A DNA stretch of 64,000 nt from Flavobacterium praedii (GTDB lineage: Bacteria; Bacteroidota; Bacteroidia; Flavobacteriales; Flavobacteriaceae): assembly GCF_026810365.1 (NCBI RefSeq), contig NZ_CP113948.1, positions 1,947,001-2,011,000 on the forward strand, written 5' to 3'. The notes beneath the pieces are model-generated. The model made no database searches, was not told where the DNA came from, and saw only the letters and a program-made list of their open reading frames with translations. Both the position numbers and the translations under genes were made by a program. This document shows positions 17,565 through 29,579 of this stretch, piece by piece (positions within the stretch are counted from its first letter, which is position 1; each line of letters opens with the position of its first letter).

Positions 17565-18341
17565 ATGAATATGTACGACAACGAAAATACGGTTCAAAAA
17601 TCATTTAACGACAAGTATCTGTCCGATGATTTATTACAAGCACAATGGGCTGAATTTACAGCACTCAAAAAAGCCATCGCAGAAATATATCAAAAAAAAG
17701 GAAGTCCACTCACCCTATTAGACATCGGAATAGGAAATGCTAGAATTGCACGTCACTTGAGTGCAATTCCCGAAATGTGGCAGATGATTGAACATTATGA
17801 TGGGACAGATAATGCTGAAACTTGCATAAAATTAGCTAAAGACACTGCTAAAGAACTACAAATTGAAGACAAATTAAAAATATATCTACTTGAAGCTACC
17901 CATTTAGACCAATTAAGCAAAAGATACGATGTGATTATTTGCACATGGTTTACACCTGGCAATTTTTATCCTGATAGTTTTGCATTCGATAAATACAATG
18001 ACAACTGTACCAGATTAGACTTATCCCACAATGAAAAATTTACGAATATTTTTTCAAAAGCATATTCATTGCTTCATAAAAACGGAGAAATAATTCTTGG
18101 CGCCTGTTATATTGACAATGATAACACCCGAAAAAAACAAGAGCAATCGTATATTAGAATGGGAATGAAGATAATTACAAACGAAAATGATAGTTTTATA
18201 GCTACCAAAGAAAATTTTTGGTCACAACGTTTTACTGAAAAAAAAATTAAAACCTATTTACCTTTTGTAAGTCCAAAAAAAATAGATTTTTATCTGCTTG
18301 ATCCCTATAATTATGCTATGCAAATTAGAATTAAAAAATAA
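17565..18341 (+). CDS. Class I SAM-dependent methyltransferase
   Basis: 258 residues from ATG 17565 (MNMYDNENTVQ); the frame is open from ATG 17535, but a -7 box sits there. Motif I is LLDIGIGNARIARHL, followed by an acidic strand-2 end (YDGTDNAETCI), a strand-4 region DVIICTWFTPGNFYP, and GEIILGACYID. This is the Rossmann-like class I methyltransferase fold with SAM as methyl donor. The substrate is not evident; CTWFTPGNF, in place of the NPPY type of motif, speaks against an N6-adenine or glutamine methyltransferase. It stands alone between the structured element and a convergent gene whose stop is only 8 bp away. Confidence 0.8.
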   Translation: MNMYDNENTVQKSFNDKYLSDDLLQAQWAEFTALKKAIAEIYQKKGSPLTLLDIGIGNARIARHLSAIPEMWQMIEHYDGTDNAETCIKLAKDTAKELQIEDKLKIYLLEATHLDQLSKRYDVIICTWFTPGNFYPDSFAFDKYNDNCTRLDLSHNEKFTNIFSKAYSLLHKNGEIILGACYIDNDNTRKKQEQSYIRMGMKIITNENDSFIATKENFWSQRFTEKKIKTYLPFVSPKKIDFYLLDPYNYAMQIRIKK

Positions 18342-18349
18342 AATACAAC

Positions 18350-18763
18350 CTATTCAAAATTAACAATATTATAAACCAGTACTCTATCTTCATATTTGAT
18401 ATACAACTGTTTTCTATTTTCTTGATTTTTCCTAGTAATAATTGAAAGACTACAATCTTCACCATTTGTATCTTTACAGACAAAAGAATAAATTAAATCC
18501 GTATTTGTATTTTCTTCAGGTAAGTAATCTATGATTTCAAAAAGCTGAATTACTTCAGAATAAATAACAAATCTATTTTTATTGGTGTCTAAATTGATCA
18601 AAATATTCACCAACTTTAATTCGCTCCAATCTCCAAATTTACCATTAGCTTCTTTCAATGCTACACTCAATCCCGTTGTTTTAAATTTGTAAGTTTGACC
18701 AAAACTTTGATTCAATCCGATAAAAAGAAACAACACTATAAATCCAATTTTTAACTTATTCAT
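18350..18763 (-). CDS. Small exported protein, unknown function
   Basis: 137 residues with a type I signal peptide (MNKLKIGFIVLFLFIGLNQSFGQ). The mature part is beta-rich: YKFKTTGLSVALKE, then NRFVIYSEVIQLFEI, a CKDTNGEDCSLSI segment with two cysteines, and KQLYIKYEDRVLVYNI. I do not recognise the family. It has its own -7 box at 18786-18793. Its stop is 8 bp from the stop of the convergent methyltransferase gene, with no visible terminator between them. Confidence 0.65.
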   Translation of the reverse strand: MNKLKIGFIVLFLFIGLNQSFGQTYKFKTTGLSVALKEANGKFGDWSELKLVNILINLDTNKNRFVIYSEVIQLFEIIDYLPEENTNTDLIYSFVCKDTNGEDCSLSIITRKNQENRKQLYIKYEDRVLVYNIVNFE

Positions 18764-18785
18764 TATCTGAAAATTTGTATAAAAA

Positions 18786-18793
18786 CAAAGGTA
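18786..18793 (-). promoter_or_regulatory. -7 box upstream of the gene starting at 18763
   Basis: TACCTTTG on the minus strand, 23 bp before the ATG and just after the stop of the flavin oxidoreductase. Confidence 0.4.
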
Positions 18794-18799
18794 ACTATT

Positions 18800-19744
18800 T
18801 TAAAAATCAAATAAAACTACTTCACTCTTTGCTTGCTCAAATTCGGCTATCATTTTGTCAATTATTTCTTTTGCAGGCAAAACATCTTTAATTAACCCTG
18901 CAATTTGGCCAATCTCCAATTCTCCTTCTTTCAGATCTCCTTCAAACATGCCGCGTTTGGCTCTAGCTCTCCCTAATAATGCAATCAGATCTTCTTTAGT
19001 TGGACATTTTTCATATAGTTGTTGCACATCTTGATAAAATTTATTTTTGATTAAACGAACAGGAGCCAGTTCTTTTAATGTCAATTGTGTTCCTCCTTCT
19101 TGAACCTCAATAATAGTTTTTTTGAAATTTTCATGCGCCGAAGATTCAACAGAAGCAGCAAATCGACTCCCTACCTGCACACCATCAGCCCCGAGAACCA
19201 TAGCAGCTAGCATACCACGACCCGTTGCAATTCCACCAGCAGCAATAAGAGGAATTGAAATCTTTTCTTTTACCATCGGAATTAAAGTCAGCGTAGTCGT
19301 TTCTTCTCTACCATTATGACCACCGGCTTCAAAACCTTCGGCTACAACAGCATCTACACCAGCGTCTTGAGCTTTTAATGCAAATACCGAACTACTCACT
19401 ACATGAACTACGGTTATTCCATTTTCTTTCAAAAAAGGAGTCCACGTTTTAGGATTACCGGCTGACGTAAACACAATTTTCACTCCTTCGTCAATAATAA
19501 TTTTCATTATTTCTTCAACATTTGGATACAACATCGGAACGTTTACTCCAAAGGGATTATTTGTTGCTTTATGACACTTTTGAATATGCTCTCTTAATAC
19601 TTCAGGATACATAGACCCAGCACCTATGAGACCTAACCCTCCAGCATTACTAACGGCGCTTGCTAATTTATAACCACTATTCCAAATCATTCCGCCTTGA
19701 ATAATTGGATATTTGATGTTAAAAAGATTTGTAATTTTATTCAT
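18800..19744 (-). CDS. NAD(P)H-dependent flavin oxidoreductase (nitronate monooxygenase / FabK-like)
   Basis: 314 residues, a single TIM-barrel FMN domain. The N-terminus NIKYPIIQGGMIWNSGYKLASAVSNAGGLGLIGAG is typical of the NPD/FabK family. GHNGREETTTLTLIPM and IPLIAAGGIATGRGMLAAM form the flavin-phosphate site, and VQVGSRFAAS follows. Members either oxidise alkyl nitronates or, as FabK, reduce enoyl-ACP. The HNGREE region is seen in both, so I leave the activity open. It probably runs in one direction with the small exported gene downstream. Confidence 0.88.
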   Translation of the reverse strand: MNKITNLFNIKYPIIQGGMIWNSGYKLASAVSNAGGLGLIGAGSMYPEVLREHIQKCHKATNNPFGVNVPMLYPNVEEIMKIIIDEGVKIVFTSAGNPKTWTPFLKENGITVVHVVSSSVFALKAQDAGVDAVVAEGFEAGGHNGREETTTLTLIPMVKEKISIPLIAAGGIATGRGMLAAMVLGADGVQVGSRFAASVESSAHENFKKTIIEVQEGGTQLTLKELAPVRLIKNKFYQDVQQLYEKCPTKEDLIALLGRARAKRGMFEGDLKEGELEIGQIAGLIKDVLPAKEIIDKMIAEFEQAKSEVVLFDF

Positions 19745-19846
19745 AAGAAGCTATTTATTGATTTTTATGAATCATATGCAATTCACATATCTTCACGGGT
19801 GTATGCCACCAATTTACTGACACACTCCTTTCGTAAAAAATCAAAC

Positions 19847-21460
19847 TTATTGTTTTATTAGTTTTCCGGTAGTTATGGTTCCATTACATTCCAATTCATA
19901 AATATAGATTCCGTTTTGAAATATTTTCAAAGAAATTGACGATGCAGTTTTGCTGATATTTTGTTCCATAATTTTTTGTCCCAACAAAGTAAAAACACGA
20001 ATAATTCCTGAGTCAAAATTTCCAGAAAAAGAAATTGTACCTAAATCTGAAATTGGGTTTGGATAAACAAAAAAATCTTTATTTGTAAACTCAGTTACTT
20101 TTAAACCATTGGACAAAGCCAAACTAAAATCAGGAATTCCATACCCATATTGATTATTTGCACTAGCATATCGATCTGCTGATTTTATAATTAAATCTTT
20201 AATTTCAGCATTGGTTTTGTTGGGAAAAGCTTGCCACAAACTGGCTACCAATCCCGCTGTAATTGGACTGGAAAAAGAAGTCCCATTTGCAGTTATAATA
20301 TTGCCGGAAGGATCAGATAAAACAGCCAATTGACCTTGCGCCATTACATCTGGTTTTATTCGCCCATCATACGAAGGGCCAATGGAACTAAAACCAGTAA
20401 CTGTTTTGGTAGCATTCACTGCACCAATGGTGAGTACTGAAACACCATCTGCGGGAGCAGCAATATGCGGATTTGTGGTTGCTCCTTCATTTCCTGCAGA
20501 CACCACTACAATCATTCCTCGAGAAAAAGCAATATCGGCTCCTCTAGTTATAAAAGCAGTTTTACCATCCATTTCATTATAGGTATGACTGTATGATGAA
20601 TTATCATAATCAAAATAACCCAAAGAAGTATTAATGACATCTACCCCCAAACTATCTGCTTTCTCTGCCGCTTCTACCCAATAGGATTCTTCTACTGGGT
20701 TTTCGGATACAGCATCTTCTGTTCGAAACAAATAATACGAAGCATCTGGAGCTGTCCCAACCAAAGAATTTTCTTTATAGCCTCCCATTGAAGACAAAAC
20801 CATTGAGCCATGAGAATTACCCGAATAAAAATTAGGACTTCGATTCACAAAATCATACCCTCCTAATATTTGATTATTATCTCTTAATCGTTGAAAGGGT
20901 TGAGTTGTATTTACTCCAGGAAAACCAGCATCTATAACAGCAATAACTACACCTAAGCCAGTATAATTTTGTTGATGCAACACATCACCATGAAGCATTT
21001 GAATTTGATTGGCAGAATTACCATAAGCGAAATCAACTTTAGTTTCCAATGCTTTATTTACGGCCTTTGTTTTAAAAACAACTGTATTCTTCCCTGTAGA
21101 ATTAAGTACTTTATTCGCAAAATCGATTTTATTAACAAAGGATAACGATTTCAAAGAGTTAATATCGGATATGCTCCCTCTAATATGCAAAGCATTAAGC
21201 CATTTGGATTGTGCCATAACGACAATTCCTGTAGCCCATTTTATTTGATTAATAAGATTTATATCAATAGGAATATCTTTGGAATCTAAAGGAATATTTT
21301 GTCTAACTCTTCGATCAATTGCCTTTTGCGAAAGCATTAATAAAGGATTGTCTAAATAAGCTTGAGAATTATTTTTGGCGTTGAAATATACCCAAGCATC
21401 TTCTTGGGAATACCCAACAAAACAAGAAAAGAATAAAATAAAAAAAAGTATTTTTTTCAT
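19847..21460 (-). CDS. S8 family serine peptidase with T9SS sorting domain
   Basis: 537 residues: signal peptide (MKKILFFILFFSCFVGYSQ), a propeptide (about 20-150), a subtilisin domain with the triad Asp177 (VVIAVIDAGFPG), His217 (GNSHGSMV) and Ser395 (GTSFSSPITAG), an oxyanion region SAGNEGA, then a C-terminal beta domain (about 455-537) starting FFVYPNPISDLGTISF and ending GTITTGKLIKQ. That last part is the type A sorting signal of the type IX secretion system, so the enzyme should be exported across both membranes and released or attached at the surface. It lies 26 bp downstream of mnmA on the same strand. Confidence 0.95.
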   Translation of the reverse strand: MKKILFFILFFSCFVGYSQEDAWVYFNAKNNSQAYLDNPLLMLSQKAIDRRVRQNIPLDSKDIPIDINLINQIKWATGIVVMAQSKWLNALHIRGSISDINSLKSLSFVNKIDFANKVLNSTGKNTVVFKTKAVNKALETKVDFAYGNSANQIQMLHGDVLHQQNYTGLGVVIAVIDAGFPGVNTTQPFQRLRDNNQILGGYDFVNRSPNFYSGNSHGSMVLSSMGGYKENSLVGTAPDASYYLFRTEDAVSENPVEESYWVEAAEKADSLGVDVINTSLGYFDYDNSSYSHTYNEMDGKTAFITRGADIAFSRGMIVVVSAGNEGATTNPHIAAPADGVSVLTIGAVNATKTVTGFSSIGPSYDGRIKPDVMAQGQLAVLSDPSGNIITANGTSFSSPITAGLVASLWQAFPNKTNAEIKDLIIKSADRYASANNQYGYGIPDFSLALSNGLKVTEFTNKDFFVYPNPISDLGTISFSGNFDSGIIRVFTLLGQKIMEQNISKTASSISLKIFQNGIYIYELECNGTITTGKLIKQ

Positions 21461-21486
21461 GCCATGTTCAATACTAAGGTTATAAT

Positions 21487-22674
21487 TTAAGAGATAACTC
21501 CAGAACCTATTAATTCATCATTTAAATACCAAGCTGCAAATTGACCTTCCGTAATTGCAGATTGTGGTTCTTCGAAAGAAATATACATTCCGCTTTCAAA
21601 TTGATATAAAATAGCTTTTTGCAATGGTTGTCTGTATCTAATGCGAGCCATTACATTCATCGTTTCTCCATTGGCCAAAACCAAATCTTCGCGAATCCAA
21701 TGCACTTCAGATTTCTCTATAAACAAAGCCCTTTTAAACAATCCCGGATGTGAACTCGACAAACCAGTATAAATGGTATTAGTCTCGACATCAGTAGCAA
21801 TTACAAACAACGGATCTGTGGTTCCTCCTACATTCAATCCTTTCCTTTGTCCTACCGTAAAATAATGAGCCCCTTGATGTTTTGCCATTATTTTCCCCAT
21901 CTTTGGAGTATAAGGCAGTCTTCTGGACGCAAAAAGCAACTGTTCTTCAACCGTTAATTCATCTTGCATTTCATACGCATAAACAGGATCATTTTTATCA
22001 ATTTGAATAATCAAACCTTCTTTTGGCTGTAATTTTTGCTGCAAAAACTCGGGTAAACGAACTTTTCCAATAAAACAAAGGCCTTGAGAATCTTTCTTTT
22101 CGGCAGTAACCAATTCCATTTGAGCAGCAATTTCTCGAACTTCTGGTTTGGTCAATTCTCCAATAGGAAATAAAGATTTTGATAATTGCTCTTGCGACAA
22201 TTGACATAAAAAATACGATTGATCTTTATTATCATCAACACCAGCAAGAAGTTGGTAGACTATATTACCTTCAACTTCAATTTCTCCTTTTCGACAATAA
22301 TGACCTGTAGCCACAAAATCGGCACCAAGACTTAATGCAATTTTCATAAAAACATCAAATTTTATCTCGCGATTACAAAGTACATCGGGATTTGGAGTTC
22401 TTCCTTTCTCGTATTCGCTGAACATATAATCAACAATTTTTTCTTGATATTGCTCACTTAAATCAACGGTTTGAAAAGGAATCCCTAATTTCTCAGCTAC
22501 TAACAAAGCATCATTACTATCTTCCAACCAAGGACATTCATTCGAAATGGTAACCGAATCATCGTGCCAATTTTTCATAAAAAGACCAATTACCTCATAC
22601 CCTTGTTGTTGCAACAAATAAGCAGCAACACTTGAATCTACACCACCAGAAAGACCTACAACTACACGTTTCAT
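21487..22674 (-). CDS. mnmA: tRNA-specific 2-thiouridylase
   Basis: 395 residues from ATG 22674 ([15 protein letters not shown]). The frame is open to 22722, but the -7 box (22712-22719) lies in that extension. It adds sulfur at C2 of the wobble uridine of tRNA Lys, Glu and Gln. The PP-loop is [15 protein letters not shown]; the catalytic cysteines are in [12 protein letters not shown] and [10 protein letters not shown]; the C-terminal beta-barrel has [15 protein letters not shown]. It is followed directly by the subtilase gene, which is unrelated in function but may share the transcript. Confidence 0.96.
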   Translation of the reverse strand: MKRVVVGLSGGVDSSVAAYLLQQQGYEVIGLFMKNWHDDSVTISNECPWLEDSNDALLVAEKLGIPFQTVDLSEQYQEKIVDYMFSEYEKGRTPNPDVLCNREIKFDVFMKIALSLGADFVATGHYCRKGEIEVEGNIVYQLLAGVDDNKDQSYFLCQLSQEQLSKSLFPIGELTKPEVREIAAQMELVTAEKKDSQGLCFIGKVRLPEFLQQKLQPKEGLIIQIDKNDPVYAYEMQDELTVEEQLLFASRRLPYTPKMGKIMAKHQGAHYFTVGQRKGLNVGGTTDPLFVIATDVETNTIYTGLSSSHPGLFKRALFIEKSEVHWIREDLVLANGETMNVMARIRYRQPLQKAILYQFESGMYISFEEPQSAITEGQFAAWYLNDELIGSGVIS

Positions 22675-22711
22675 TATCAAAAAAATTGAATGTTTACATT
22701 TTATTCTTTTG

Positions 22712-22719
22712 CAAAAGTA
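22712..22719 (-). promoter_or_regulatory. -7 box for mnmA
   Basis: TACTTTTGC on the minus strand (CAAAAGTA on the plus), 38 bp before the ATG. The same GCAAAAGTACAAAT string occurs upstream of pyrG. Confidence 0.5.
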
Positions 22720-22851
22720 CAAATAATAAACCTAGTTCAGGCTAATTGAGATTGATGAAAACAATACTACAATAACATGAACTAATACAACATGAAATCG
22801 AGATAATACCATTAGCACATATAAAATAGTCCAATCTACTTGTTCTTTTTC

Positions 22852-23568
22852 TCAATCCATTTTAACTTTATCTTTTTTGAATTGTGGTTTTTTAGGTTTA
22901 TCCATATTCTCTTGACTCGTTAATTTTCCATTGACAAAAAACTGCCACATACCAACTTTTTTACCATTTTTGAAAATTCCTTTAGCAATAACAAGATCAT
23001 TTGGATCTTTGTAAATTGCTTCACCTTCATATTCTCCGTTTTTAAAAAAACTACTTTCTAAAACGATGCCTTTTTCAGAATATTTCTTATAAACGCCTTC
23101 TTTTAATCCATTTTTATAAATAGTCTCATCTACAATTTTACCACTTGGGTAATATACCGTTCGGATTCCCTCAAGTTTTCCTTTTTTATAATTCTCTAAA
23201 GTCATAATAGATTTTGAGGACTTATGATAATATTTCCATGGACCTTCTCTCCATTTATTCACCTCCTTACCTTCGCTTACAACATTTTTATTTTGATCGT
23301 AAAAGATTGTATAACATGAATTTTCCTTCGCATTAAACGTACGGGTTGCAATTACTGATTTCGCTTTAGTATCATCAAAAAAGTTAAAAACACCAATTTC
23401 TCGGCCATGTTCAAAAGTTCCTTCGTATCTAGGTCTTCCAGATTCTTGATAGAACCCTTTCCAAACTCCATGTTTATTACCCCTATCGTCAAGTGGATTT
23501 GATTCTACTTGAGAAAAGACAGTTTGAAAGCATAAAGAGACAAGTAAAACTCTAAAAATAAAATACAT
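22852..23568 (-). CDS. Exported MORN-repeat (YwqK-like) protein
   Basis: 238 residues with a signal peptide (MYFIFRVLLVSLCFQTVFSQ). The body is a run of about seven MORN-variant repeats of 20-24 residues: NKHGVWKGFYQESGRPRYEG, REGPWKYYHKSSKSIMTLEN, KLEGIRTVYYPSGKIVDETI, LKEGVYKKYSEKGIVLESSF and so on, ending with a basic tail. These repeats form beta-hairpin sheets. Databases call such proteins YwqK antitoxin-like, but no toxin gene is adjacent and the protein is exported, so I infer a structural or envelope role instead. Confidence 0.85.
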   Translation of the reverse strand: MYFIFRVLLVSLCFQTVFSQVESNPLDDRGNKHGVWKGFYQESGRPRYEGTFEHGREIGVFNFFDDTKAKSVIATRTFNAKENSCYTIFYDQNKNVVSEGKEVNKWREGPWKYYHKSSKSIMTLENYKKGKLEGIRTVYYPSGKIVDETIYKNGLKEGVYKKYSEKGIVLESSFFKNGEYEGEAIYKDPNDLVIAKGIFKNGKKVGMWQFFVNGKLTSQENMDKPKKPQFKKDKVKMD

Positions 23569-24274
23569 ACTATTCTAATTTATTTTAATAAAAAACACAA
23601 TACACATAATAGAAAACTAAATTTTACTATGATATATTATCATATAAAAGTACACAAATAATTTTATTTCGAATTCAATAAAAAAACATAAACTTTGATA
23701 CAGTAATTTGTGAAAAAAATAAAAATTACAACAATTAAAGTATTTTTTTCATGAGAAGTTATCGCAATAAATAAATTCTAAAAAAAATATCAGGAAAAGA
23801 AAAACCCTAGATGAAATTTTTCATCAACAATATCCTATTTTTTAAAGACCTTACGTTTTTTATTTAACACTTAAAAAAAGTCATTCTATTACAATCTAGA
23901 TTCTAAAACATAATCCTTTCATACTAATAAAAAAATCTATTTGTAAATCATATAAATATAAATATAAAGCAAACTAGTGAAAACTAACCCTAATCATAGC
24001 GTTAACTTTTTAATCTAAAACTATAAACACAATTTTTAAATACTGTTTAATATACTTACTATTAAAAAGAATAAAAAAACTCAAATATTACCTTTTTTAC
24101 TTATAATCAATTAGTTATGTGTCTTTTTATTCTATTTAAACAAAATTAAAAAAAATCATAAACTTTTATTTTTGTTCATCATTTATCGCTTTTAAATAAA
24201 CAATATTAAAATTTAATTCAATAGTTTTGTTCTAGTATTTAAAAACAATTAACAAACAAAAAACAAACAACAAA
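23569..24274. other. 700-bp AT-rich intergenic region
   Basis: Extremely AT-rich. It contains a small palindrome TATGATA-TAT-TATCATA near 23627-23643, a short hairpin GATGAAATTTTTCATC near 23811, and TAGTTTTG (24222-24229) as a possible -7 box for the fasciclin gene. No frame of any credible length or RNA-like structure was seen. Confidence 0.45.
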
Positions 24275-25243
24275 ATGAAAAATCTATTAAAAATCAGAAA
24301 GTTAGCCCTTATTGTATGTATTATCGCATTCGGAATATCATGCGACAATGACGACGACAAACCTGTAACACCAGTTGCAGATACAACCATAACAGGAATT
24401 GCTGCAGGAAATAAAGATTTCTCACTTTTGGTTGAAGCTTTAACAAAAGTAGATTTAGCAAAAACACTACAAGGAGTTGGTCCATACACCGTTTTTGCAC
24501 CCACAAATGCCGCTTTTACCGCATTTTTAAAAACCACACCTTACACTTCAATAAAAGACGTACCAGCAGCAGCATTGACTCAAATACTATTAAACCATGT
24601 AGTAAGTGGAAAAGTAAAATCAACAGATTTAAGCACAGGATATATAAAAACCCTTGCCAAAGGAAGCGCATCTAGTACCAATACTTTAAGCATGTATGTT
24701 AACACCACATCTGGAGTAAAACTGAATGGCATCTCAAAAGTAGTAACTGCAGATGTTATGGCTTCAAATGGAGTTATTCATATTGTAGATGCAGTAATCG
24801 GACTTCCTACGATTGTGGATCACGCTGTAGCAAACCCAAACTTCACCACATTAGTTGCTGCATTAACTTACAACCCTGCATCGGGCTTTGCAGGAATATT
24901 ATCTGGAACAGCAAGTTCTCCTTTTACCGTTTTCGCACCAACAAATGACGCCTTTGCAGCATTCTTGACAGAAACTGAATATTCTGGATTAGCTGCTATT
25001 CCAGCAAATGTATTGGAAAAAACATTAAAATATCACGTAGTTGCCGGTGCCAATGTACAATCAAGTCAATTGACAAATGATCAAATTGTAACTACTTTTT
25101 CTGGACAAAATGTTACCGTCAAATTTACTCCAACACGTTTGTTAGATGTAAGTGGCAGAAATTGTAATATCATTGCAACAGATGTCCAATGTTCCAATGG
25201 AATCATTCATGTACTAGATAAAGTTTTATTACCTACATTCTAA
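24275..25243 (+). CDS. Lipoprotein with two fasciclin (FAS1) domains
   Basis: 322 residues. The lipoprotein signal ends at Cys23 (AFGISC) and is followed by an acidic DNDDDK stretch, a possible surface-export signal of Bacteroidota lipoproteins. The two FAS1 domains are about 37-175 and 177-320. Each has the H1-type motif VFAPTNAAFTAFL or VFAPTNDAFAAFL, a NHVVSG or YHVVAG segment, and the closing H2 motif SNGVIHIVDAV or SNGIIHVLDKV. FAS1 domains mediate adhesion or polysaccharide binding. It is monocistronic, with a long empty region upstream and a bidirectional terminator downstream. Confidence 0.94.
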   Translation: MKNLLKIRKLALIVCIIAFGISCDNDDDKPVTPVADTTITGIAAGNKDFSLLVEALTKVDLAKTLQGVGPYTVFAPTNAAFTAFLKTTPYTSIKDVPAAALTQILLNHVVSGKVKSTDLSTGYIKTLAKGSASSTNTLSMYVNTTSGVKLNGISKVVTADVMASNGVIHIVDAVIGLPTIVDHAVANPNFTTLVAALTYNPASGFAGILSGTASSPFTVFAPTNDAFAAFLTETEYSGLAAIPANVLEKTLKYHVVAGANVQSSQLTNDQIVTTFSGQNVTVKFTPTRLLDVSGRNCNIIATDVQCSNGIIHVLDKVLLPTF

Positions 25244-25283
25244 AAAAATATTAATTGGTTGTTAATTTAATTTGTTAAAAACG

Positions 25284-25313
25284 AAAAAGCTCCTATTTTA
25301 CTAGGAGCTTTTC
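25284..25313. terminator. Bidirectional terminator
   Basis: AAAAGCTCCTA / TAGGAGCTTTT stem with a 6-nt loop, between the convergent fasciclin gene and yidC. Confidence 0.88.
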
Positions 25314-25334
25314 TATTTATATTCGATTTATTTT

Positions 25335-27227
25335 TTATTTCTTCTTTGCTTTTTGAGCTTCTGCCTGTTCCATTGCTTCTTGCAATTTTTGTTGGAATTT
25401 ACCCGGTTTTTTAGGCTCTTTCAATTTATTTTCTTGAATTTGGGCATGAATTTTATCAGGATCAACAATGTGATTTTTGATTACAAACATAATTCCTATT
25501 GTAATTAAATTCGACATAAAGTTATACAAACTCAATCCTGCACCATATCCATTAAAGAAGATTAACATCATAAGAGGCGAAATATAAATCATATACTTCA
25601 TCATCTTTGCCATATCTGGCATTCCTTCTTGCTGTGGAGCTGCCATTTGTTGGTCACCAGAAGTCATTTTCATATAAAAGAATATCGCAACAGCTGCCAT
25701 TAAAGGAAATAAACCGATATGATCCCCATACATTGGAATATGAAATGGTAATTTATAAATAGAGTCAAAGGAAGACAAATCATCCGCCCAAAGGAAACCT
25801 TTTTGTCTCAACTCAAAAGCAGATGGAAAAAACTGAAATGACGCATACATAAATGGTATCTGAATCAAGGCTGGTATACATCCCGCCATAGGATTCACTC
25901 CCGCTTTATTGTATAATTTCATAGTTTCTTGTTGCTTCTTCATTGGGTCTTTTTTAAACTTCTCTCCCAATTCTGTAATCTCTGGTCTCAATACTTTCAT
26001 TTTGGCCTGAGACAAAAATGATTTATAAGTAACTGGAGACATTGCTATTTTGATTATTATTGTAAAAATAATAATCGCTATACCATAGGAAATATAACTA
26101 CTTAAAAAACCAAATAGTGGAATAAAAATAAATCTATTAATCCATCCAAAGATACCCCAACCTAGTGGTACTATATGCTCAATATCTTTATCATACGCTT
26201 TTAAAGTATCATAATCAGTAGGCCCAAAATACCAATTCATTTTATAATCCAACTCACCATTTTGAAAAGCCAATGGTACCGTAGCATTGAATTGTTTGGT
26301 GAAAACTGTGTCTTTAGTTTCGTCCAAAACCAAATTATTTGATTTTAAACTTGCTTTATCAAACGCTTTATTAGTCAACAAAATAGTAGAAAAGAAGTGC
26401 TGCTTGAAAGCTATATAATCGACTTTTTCAGGAGTTTCTTCTTTGTTTTTCCCGGCCCCAACATAATCATACTTTCCTTCATTATACTTAAAACGTAATT
26501 CTGCAAATCTATTTTCATAAGAAACGCTTTTCTCATTTCTATATGCTTTCATATCCCAAACCAAATCCAATGGTTTTGCAGTGTTTAAAACTTTATTCAA
26601 TCCTTGAGAACGAACATCAAAACCAATCATATAATCGTTTGGTTTCAAACTGTATTTATATTCTAAATATTCATTGGCTCCGGCTTTCAATTTCATCGAA
26701 AGAACCTGATCAGCTCCCACTTTAGTTAATGTAGGCTCAAAATACAAGTCTTTTGTATTCAAAACTCTATTATCACTAGTTTGCAATTGAATATTCAAAT
26801 CGGCATTATTATCTTTTATCAAAGAAACCAATTGACCAGAATTTTTTTTGAATTTCTCAAAATTCTTCAATGTCGCTTCTACAATATAACCTCCTTTATT
26901 GGCAATTTTTAATATTACATAATCATTTTCGATTGTTGTAATATTATTTTTTGCAGATGGTAAAGTAGCAGAATAAGCAAAACCACCTAATGTTTTTTGC
27001 AACTGAACCAATTGAGTAGAATCACCCGCTACGATTGCAGTAGGCAATACAACTGGCTTTACCGCAGAAGCTTTTGCCAACGCTTCTTTTGCAACCAATT
27101 CCTTTTTAGCCTTTTCTGCGGCAAGAGTTGCCTCGGAAGGTTTGTTTTGGTACATCATCCAAAGAAAAATACCTATAATCAATACAATACCTATAACCGA
27201 GTTAAGGTCTAATTTTTTTTCTTCCAT
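25335..27227 (-). CDS. yidC: Membrane protein insertase YidC
   Basis: 630 residues. It inserts and folds inner-membrane proteins with or without SecYEG. There is an N-terminal transmembrane segment (about 8-22, VIGIVLIIGIFLWMMY), a large periplasmic beta domain (about 50-350), and the conserved five-helix core: FGWINRFIFIPLFGF, then KIAMSPVTYKSFLSQAKM, PMAGCIPALIQIPFM and the last helices near MIYISPLMMLIFF. The C-terminal tail is strongly basic (KKPGKFQQKL to AKKK) and may touch ribosomes. pyrG ends about 115 bp upstream on the same strand, so the two may be co-transcribed, as is common in Flavobacteriia. Confidence 0.97.
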   Translation of the reverse strand: MEEKKLDLNSVIGIVLIIGIFLWMMYQNKPSEATLAAEKAKKELVAKEALAKASAVKPVVLPTAIVAGDSTQLVQLQKTLGGFAYSATLPSAKNNITTIENDYVILKIANKGGYIVEATLKNFEKFKKNSGQLVSLIKDNNADLNIQLQTSDNRVLNTKDLYFEPTLTKVGADQVLSMKLKAGANEYLEYKYSLKPNDYMIGFDVRSQGLNKVLNTAKPLDLVWDMKAYRNEKSVSYENRFAELRFKYNEGKYDYVGAGKNKEETPEKVDYIAFKQHFFSTILLTNKAFDKASLKSNNLVLDETKDTVFTKQFNATVPLAFQNGELDYKMNWYFGPTDYDTLKAYDKDIEHIVPLGWGIFGWINRFIFIPLFGFLSSYISYGIAIIIFTIIIKIAMSPVTYKSFLSQAKMKVLRPEITELGEKFKKDPMKKQQETMKLYNKAGVNPMAGCIPALIQIPFMYASFQFFPSAFELRQKGFLWADDLSSFDSIYKLPFHIPMYGDHIGLFPLMAAVAIFFYMKMTSGDQQMAAPQQEGMPDMAKMMKYMIYISPLMMLIFFNGYGAGLSLYNFMSNLITIGIMFVIKNHIVDPDKIHAQIQENKLKEPKKPGKFQQKLQEAMEQAEAQKAKKK

Positions 27228-27341
27228 TTTTATTTATAATTATTTTTCTTCTTTCTAAATATTGATGAATTAGAAATTGAATCCATTAGTCATTACAACA
27301 ACTATATTGTTACATCTTGACTACATTCAATATTAATAAAT

Positions 27342-29057
<1,716 letters not shown>

Positions 29058-29265
29058 TTAGAATATTGGACTCCTTATTTTTTTATAATAATTAGAATTT
29101 TAAACATTTTATTTTTTTGGGCTTTATAAAATATTAGATAATTATTGATAAAATCTTAAAAATAGATTTGAAACAATTCAAAATTTGTAAACTATTATAC
29201 AATTTTCTAAGAAAGAAACCAAAATTATAAAAATCTAAGATAACTGAAATTCTTAATTATCTACA

Positions 29266-29496
29266 CTACGGTTTTGGATATTTCTTTTTTATGTTTCGGA
29301 TCAATTCTTCAAGTCCGTTGAGTTTTAGTTCATAAATCAATTTCAGTTGATCTCCCAGCTCTCCTTTTGGAAAACCTTTGTTACTGTACCAAACAATATA
29401 ATATTCGGGAATATCGATAAGAAACCAGCCTTCGTATTTCCCAAAGGGCATTTTGGTATGCGCTAGTTTTATAAGTTGTTTTTGGTTTTGATCCAT
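29266..29496 (-). CDS. DUF3820 family protein
   Basis: 76 residues, cytoplasmic. MPFGKYEGWFLIDIPEYYIVWY is the conserved DUF3820 core, followed by KGFPKGELGDQLKLIYELKLNGLEELI. The family is small and its function unknown. The same PFGKYKG-type core occurs in some nuclease-associated proteins, so nucleic acid metabolism is possible but unproven. The gene is separated by only about 85 bp from the OsmC gene upstream. Confidence 0.8.
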   Translation of the reverse strand: MDQNQKQLIKLAHTKMPFGKYEGWFLIDIPEYYIVWYSNKGFPKGELGDQLKLIYELKLNGLEELIRNIKKKYPKP

Positions 29497-29579
29497 TTTT
29501 TAAGAGAAAAGAAAATAGAGAATAGACGTAATGAAGAAATCTTTATTCTATACTCTGTTTTCTATATTCTTAATTTTAT

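Noticed and set aside
22852-23568. Toxin-antitoxin system suggested by the YwqK-like name
   Set aside because: The protein is exported, made of MORN repeats, and no toxin gene is adjacent.
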